Source: Treponema sp. UBA6988 (lineage in GTDB: Bacteria > Spirochaetota > Spirochaetia > Treponematales > Treponemataceae). Taken from it: a stretch of 64,000 nt of DNA. Under the pieces are notes generated by a model. It saw only the letters and a list, made by a program, of their open reading frames with translations, searched no databases and was not told the origin of the DNA. Position numbers and translations under genes: made by a program. Within the stretch, counting starts at the first letter, position 1. Each line of letters opens with the position of its first letter. The stretch lies in NCBI GenBank assembly GCA_002448445.1, contig DJYC01000041.1, positions 5,528 to 69,527 on the forward strand. Direction: 5' to 3'. This document shows positions 60,074 to 64,000 of this stretch, in pieces.

Positions 60074-61440
60074 TCTTGCCTCCCAAGGAATTCCATCAGG
60101 TGCCGGGTAAGGTTTCCGTTTTCTATTAGGCTTTTAGAAAAGTCCGTGCAGGCTTTGCTTAGGGCAGGGTAGCTCTTTAGCAGCTTTAGCAGCAGCTCTT
60201 CTTCCTTTTCACTGGGCTCTCTTTCCCCTGGCTCTTTTTCCACAGCCTTTTTTTCACAAGATTCTCTTTCCTTTCCCTGGGACTCTTTTTCCGTAGTTTG
60301 GCATTCTTTGCCTTGCTCTTCGTCATAAAATCGTGTGTCGTAGCGGGTGTTGTATAGAAGAAAGTATTCCTTTAAAAAGCCAAAAAGCTCCTTGTCTTCA
60401 AAAAAGCTTTCCATTCTTTCTAGCACAGCCCCAGCCTTTACAAGATGCAGCTCTTCGTCCTGGGGGTAGGCGTGCCAGACAAATGGCTTTCCGCAAAGGC
60501 AGGCCCTTGCAAAAGAATCTTCCCCTCGCACAAAGTTAAAGTCGCTTGAACAAAGGAGTGCGTCCCATGCTTCTTGGCTAAGATAGGGCAGCTTTGTTAT
60601 GGCAAAGGGACAGCCTTCTTCTTTCCATGCCTCTTCAAAGGGGCTGCATGCAAGTCCTGCCGCAACAAAGGCGTGAATCCTAAAGAGCGGGTTTTCCTTT
60701 TGCCTTTCTTCCATAAATGATTTTAGCGCGCCAACTACGTGGGTAAAATTCCTCTTGTAAGCAAAGATTGTTACGCAGAAAGTGTTTCTGTCCCTTAGTG
60801 CTTGGACGGAATCAGCTTCCGCTTCTTTTTGTCCATTTGCGCTTACGACTGAGCTTATGCCAGAACTTGCGTCAGAACGTGTGCCTGCTTTTGCCATCAG
60901 GTCGTCTTGAATGGTTTTTAGAGCCGCCTCTTTATTTTGTAGTGAACTCAAAAAAGATGAATCCATTACAAGTCCGCCAGTTTTTTTTGTAAAGCCCGGC
61001 ATAAAATTCACTTTTTTTACCAGTATGCTTCTGGTTCCGCTTTTTAAAAGGTGAAAGTCGTCCGCCCAGCTTTCCGCCGTAAGGTATTCAAGGTTTACTA
61101 TGCGGACTATTTTTTTCTGCTCCGGGTCAAAGAGGATTCTGTCCAGCCATTCAGGCCTTTCGCACTGGAAGCACTGCAGAATCACGTCTGGAATCCTCCT
61201 GCTAAATTCCTCCGTGCAAACATCTTCCTTGTTCCAGTCAAAGATTTGCCAGCCCCTTGCGCTTTGCCTAGCAAGCCCCTCTTTTACGAAGGGTGCCATT
61301 GCCGCAAAGGAAGGCAGGTCGCTAACAACAAGACGCAGCTCTGTGTCGGGGTAAAGTTCTGTTATGTTTCGTGCAAGCCGGTAAACAAAACCAATGTCTC
61401 CGTAATTGTCCACCACTTTGCAAAGTATTGTAATTTCCAT
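60064..61440 (-). CDS. earP: EF-P arginine rhamnosyltransferase EarP
   Basis: A 458-residue GT-B glycosyltransferase that attaches rhamnose to an arginine of elongation factor P, which eases translation of proline runs. The N-terminal VVDNYGDIGFVYRLAR carries D11 and D15, matching the catalytic aspartates of EarP. LEYLTAESWADDFH and FMPGFTKKTGGL follow, and the donor-binding RGEDSFARACLCGKPFVWHAYPQ is near 305. Between residues about 385 and 430 is a Lys/Glu low-complexity insertion not seen in typical EarP (about 375 residues). No efp gene is adjacent here. Confidence 0.9.
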   Translation of the reverse strand: MEITILCKVVDNYGDIGFVYRLARNITELYPDTELRLVVSDLPSFAAMAPFVKEGLARQSARGWQIFDWNKEDVCTEEFSRRIPDVILQCFQCERPEWLDRILFDPEQKKIVRIVNLEYLTAESWADDFHLLKSGTRSILVKKVNFMPGFTKKTGGLVMDSSFLSSLQNKEAALKTIQDDLMAKAGTRSDASSGISSVVSANGQKEAEADSVQALRDRNTFCVTIFAYKRNFTHVVGALKSFMEERQKENPLFRIHAFVAAGLACSPFEEAWKEEGCPFAITKLPYLSQEAWDALLCSSDFNFVRGEDSFARACLCGKPFVWHAYPQDEELHLVKAGAVLERMESFFEDKELFGFLKEYFLLYNTRYDTRFYDEEQGKECQTTEKESQGKERESCEKKAVEKEPGEREPSEKEEELLLKLLKSYPALSKACTDFSKSLIENGNLTRHLMEFLGRQEWH

Positions 61441-61464
61441 ATTGATTTTTTTCTTTTTTTTTTG

Positions 61465-61590
61465 GAGCGCATTGCTCGGTAGACTGCCCTTTCAGGGAGG
61501 CCTTTTTCTACGCGCTTTGCGGGGCTTGCCCCCTAGCCGGGCGCGGTGCTTACGCACGGCTTCGCCCCCCTCCAATCGCGGCTAGGATTC
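61465..61590 (-). repeat. Dispersed repeat-like GC-rich hairpin cluster, copy 13
   Basis: Read on the minus strand it begins CCTAGCCGCGATTGGAG, like other copies, then holds GCCGTGCG-taag-CACCGC and GGGGCAAGCCCC hairpins and CCCTGAAAGGG. It is more divergent than other copies. Confidence 0.45.
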
Positions 61591-61599
61591 CTTTTCTTC

Positions 61600-62409
61600 T
61601 TACAGTGCAGAACCGCAGTATTCGCAGCAACCGTTTTGGTTGGGGAAGGTCTTTGCACCGCAGCTTGGGCAAGTTTTTTCTTCCTTTACAGCTTCTGCCT
61701 GCTGTAAAGGCGCCGGACTTTCGTTTGCAGCGGGACTTCCTGCCGTGCTTTTCATGCGCTCTATGGCATTCTTAATCTCATTGCCGATTTTTACACACTC
61801 AAAGTATTTGTTTGCCTCGTAGCCACCGTCGCTTGAATGAAGGTTCCAGCCGCTTGTCTGCTGCATGGAAGGATTCATTGGACTTTCTCCGGTCGTAATG
61901 TAGCCGTTGGAAAGGTCAAAGCTCATTTCGTCAAAGTAGGGGCTAGAAACCCTTATTGTTACCTCGAATGAATATGAATACTCATAGCGTGGAGGATTGT
62001 AGCTCGTTGAATTTCCGTTGGAATCTTCCTGCTTTAGCTCCGTCTTGTCTTCCTGAATGTCCAGGTCGCATCCCACCGCCTGTGAAAAATCCAGAACGTC
62101 CGGGTTTGCACTTTGCAGGTCTTTTGCCCTTGTTACCATGAACTTTCTTGCGCCTTCGTCAATCAAGAGCCTTGTTTCGTTTCCAAGTGTCGTTGTTGCG
62201 TTAAAGGCTGCCACCAAGGATTTGTTTTGCTCTCGGTATTCAAGCTGTGCCTGAATGTCTGCCTTTGTGCTGTGCCGCCTCTCGTTGAACCAGGGAGAAA
62301 GCTTTGCCGCGCAGTTCTTGCACATGTTTCCGTCTTCAAGTTTCCTGTTTCCAAGAAGCCCAATTTTTTCACCGCAAAAATCACAATATTTTTTTTCAAA
62401 TAAGCCCAT
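61600..62409 (-). CDS. Zinc-ribbon protein with N-terminal DUF4428-like domain
   Basis: A 269-residue cytoplasmic protein. A DUF4428-like treble ribbon opens it (YCDFCGEKIGLLGNRKLEDG then MCKNCAAKLSPWFNERRHST). A central beta-rich domain follows, and a C-terminal zinc ribbon CPSCGAKTFP...GCCEYCGSAL ends it. ATG 62409 has AGGAGG upstream; the longer reading adds 33 residues. Function unknown. Confidence 0.8.
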   Translation of the reverse strand: MGLFEKKYCDFCGEKIGLLGNRKLEDGNMCKNCAAKLSPWFNERRHSTKADIQAQLEYREQNKSLVAAFNATTTLGNETRLLIDEGARKFMVTRAKDLQSANPDVLDFSQAVGCDLDIQEDKTELKQEDSNGNSTSYNPPRYEYSYSFEVTIRVSSPYFDEMSFDLSNGYITTGESPMNPSMQQTSGWNLHSSDGGYEANKYFECVKIGNEIKNAIERMKSTAGSPAANESPAPLQQAEAVKEEKTCPSCGAKTFPNQNGCCEYCGSAL

Positions 62410-62493
62410 AGGTCCTCCTGTATTTCTTCTAATCATTATAGTGCGAAAAAACAGGAAATCAAGAAAATTTTGAATGCTTTCCCTTTCTTTTGC

Positions 62494-62522
62494 TTGTGCT
62501 TTCTTCATGCTGGCAATAATAT
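62494..62522 (+). promoter_or_regulatory. Promoter of the 196-residue membrane-protein gene
   Basis: TTGTGC and TAATAT are separated by 17 bases, with a leader of about 12 bases. Confidence 0.5.
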
Positions 62523-62540
62523 AGAAGCTAAGGGGGAGTT

Positions 62541-63131
62541 ATGAAGCTTTTGCTTGTGATTGCGCTTTTTGACGCAGCGTTCTTTTTTCTCTTTGTCTTT
62601 TTTCTTGTGCGGGGACTAAAAATGCCTTTGTACAGGCAAAGAAGAAAATGCCTTGTTCTTTCCATGATTTTTCTTTCTTCATTTTTACTTTGCTCGGAAC
62701 TACTGGAGCAGCTTGCCCTAAAATCCGCCTGCCTTTCAATACTTATATGGCTTTGCATGACGGTTTTCCTTATCCTAAATGTTGTCAGCATGAAAAAGTA
62801 TCTTTCCCGTGCGCCCCAAATTGCTTCTGCCCTTTTTGAATGCGGTGAATACAATGCCCTTGCCTCGCGAATATCTGAAGGCTACAGAACTTACGGAAAA
62901 AGCCTTCCCCCTCGTGGAGCGCCAAAAGACCAGTGGCAGTACATGAGTGCCTTTGGTAAATTTTGCAAGATAGACTTTGCGGAGACGCAGAAAAATCTCC
63001 GTTCGCTACAGTCCCTTGTCCGCAGAAACAGAACCTACAGCCTTTTTCTTTGCGCTCTCGGCATAACTTGGATTCTGCAAGTTCCACTTTTTATTTTTTC
63101 CAGCCTCTATGCTGCAAGGCTTGTGGGGTAA
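62541..63131 (+). CDS. Membrane protein of unknown function
   Basis: A 196-residue protein with hydrophobic segments near residues 2-24, 38-54, 63-82 and 168-190, and a soluble loop of about 85 residues between the last two (ALFECGEYNALASRISEGYRTYGK). AGGGGGAG lies only a few bases from the ATG. Family not recognised. Confidence 0.72.
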   Translation: MKLLLVIALFDAAFFFLFVFFLVRGLKMPLYRQRRKCLVLSMIFLSSFLLCSELLEQLALKSACLSILIWLCMTVFLILNVVSMKKYLSRAPQIASALFECGEYNALASRISEGYRTYGKSLPPRGAPKDQWQYMSAFGKFCKIDFAETQKNLRSLQSLVRRNRTYSLFLCALGITWILQVPLFIFSSLYAARLVG

Positions 63132-63211
63132 CACGGAAGTCTGTTTTTTGTGACACGCTTACCGTGTAAACCTTACTATTCAAAACAAAAAAACTAATGT
63201 ATACTAAAAAA

Positions 63212-64000
63212 ATGGAATTCGTGTATTTTGTGGAAGCGAATGCGCTCAGCCTCATGCTTGGATTATGGCTTGCGTTGACGATAAAAAAAGAAGGTTCGCT
63301 AAGAGCTTCCAACCAGATTTTTTTCAGAATGGCCATCTGCACTACTGTGGTGCTTGCCCTTGAAGCCGCCTGTTCACTTGTAAACGGAAGACCGGGAAAT
63401 TCTTTCTATATTGCAAACATTATCCTTAATGCCGTCCGCCTGATTCTGGCTGCCTATGCCTCGCAGACATGGCTCTTGTATACATTGCATTTCCTTAGAC
63501 CAAAGCAGACTCTTCCAAGGCGAATAAGAAAAATGATATTCATTCCCTTCTTAATAGTTGCAGCCTTTGTTGCCTTGTCAGTTTTTACACACTGGGTCTT
63601 TTATGTGGACAAGTACACAAACCTTTATACCCGCGGAAAATTCTGCTTTATACACATGATTGCAACCTACGGATATTTTGGCAATGCGGCAAATTATGCC
63701 TTAATCAAGATGCTCAGAAGCAGGTGCCGCTACTCGAACAAAATGTGCTGCACAAATTTCCTTGTCTTTGTGGTAATGCCGGTAGCAAGTGGGGCAGTGA
63801 ATCTGATGAACCCCTATTTGAACATCATCTGGGTTTTTTTGCTCATATCGCTTTTCCTAATTTTTACCCGCGTACAGTTTTCCCAGATTGTGCTGGACGG
63901 ACTTACCGGCGTTAACAACAGAAATTGCTTTGACAACTACCTCTATTCAATTTCCGCTGACAAGCCTTTCTCCGCCTGCCTTTTTATGATGGACATAAAT
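63212..64000 (+). CDS. GGDEF diguanylate cyclase, N-terminal part (cut by window end)
   Basis: The first 263 residues of a membrane signalling protein. Six to seven hydrophobic segments fill residues about 8-225. The start of a GGDEF domain follows: LDGLTGVNNRNCFDNYLYS near residue 229 and LFMMDIN at the window edge, matching the usual LTGLxNR and DxD positions. The active-site GGDEF lies beyond the window. ATG 63212 is chosen because TATACT at 63200-63205 ends 6 bases upstream and overlaps the alternative ATG at 63197. c-di-GMP synthesis is inferred. Confidence 0.85.
   Translation, partial: MEFVYFVEANALSLMLGLWLALTIKKEGSLRASNQIFFRMAICTTVVLALEAACSLVNGRPGNSFYIANIILNAVRLILAAYASQTWLLYTLHFLRPKQTLPRRIRKMIFIPFLIVAAFVALSVFTHWVFYVDKYTNLYTRGKFCFIHMIATYGYFGNAANYALIKMLRSRCRYSNKMCCTNFLVFVVMPVASGAVNLMNPYLNIIWVFLLISLFLIFTRVQFSQIVLDGLTGVNNRNCFDNYLYSISADKPFSACLFMMDIN

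Overview
The window looks like part of the chromosome of a gut or rumen spirochaete, most likely a Treponema. The reasons are the gene content (a CHASE2 adenylate cyclase with FecR and cyclic-nucleotide partners, a dCache chemoreceptor, many SH3/FGE lipoproteins, a cellulase and a cellobiose phosphorylase), the moderate GC content, and many small lipoproteins and beta-barrel candidates. The assignment rests on family knowledge, not on a search.

Layout. 0.2-10 kb: a Na/Pi cotransporter, an acyl-CoA synthetase, a small exported protein, TrpB, a chemoreceptor and a secreted GH5 cellulase. 10-14 kb: a response regulator and hybrid histidine kinase operon, a GNAT protein and tRNA-Thr(CGT). 14-18 kb: a metallophosphoesterase lipoprotein coupled to an outer-membrane protein, and the SstT serine/threonine transporter. 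18-24 kb is an AT-richer accessory patch: an XRE regulator with an operator array, two FGE-domain lipoproteins, a zinc-ribbon membrane protein and an AAA/DUF4143 ATPase. 24-32.7 kb: a NusG domain II protein, RadA, an outer-membrane protein, a methyltransferase, lipoproteins and an AEC transporter, separated by repeat-filled gaps. 32.7-41.1 kb is an AT-rich minus-strand island: a WYL regulator, small membrane proteins, a membrane-anchored HNH-like protein, a membrane partner, a CbbX/SpoVK-type AAA+ ATPase, and an AbiD/F-type HEPN protein facing an XRE protein. 41-64 kb is mostly core: Ndk, an RlmM-like methyltransferase, PilZ, the CHASE2 cyclase/FecR block, GH94, a dual cyclic-nucleotide-binding regulator, a PHP phosphoesterase, HPF, EarP, zinc-ribbon proteins and the start of a GGDEF protein.

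Three points deserve most attention. (1) In the 33-41 kb island four promoters share one architecture: an inverted repeat TGACA-N5-TGTCA, exactly 12 bases, then a -10 box. Each lies ahead of a small gene, and one could also drive the four-gene HNH/AAA+ cassette. A WYL regulator sits beside it. This is the best candidate here for an undescribed regulated conflict or stress system. (2) Most long intergenic gaps hold copies of a structured repeat family whose hairpin arms differ between copies but stay complementary within each copy. (3) Many genes have a good -10 box ending only 6-9 bases before the start codon and no Shine-Dalgarno sequence, which suggests frequent leaderless transcripts.

Functionally, cellulose use is supported by the exported GH5 enzyme and the intracellular GH94 phosphorylase. 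Second-messenger signalling is supported by the CHASE2 cyclase and dual cNMP-binding protein (cAMP), and by the PilZ and GGDEF proteins (c-di-GMP). Translation maintenance is represented by HPF, EarP and the RlmM-like enzyme.
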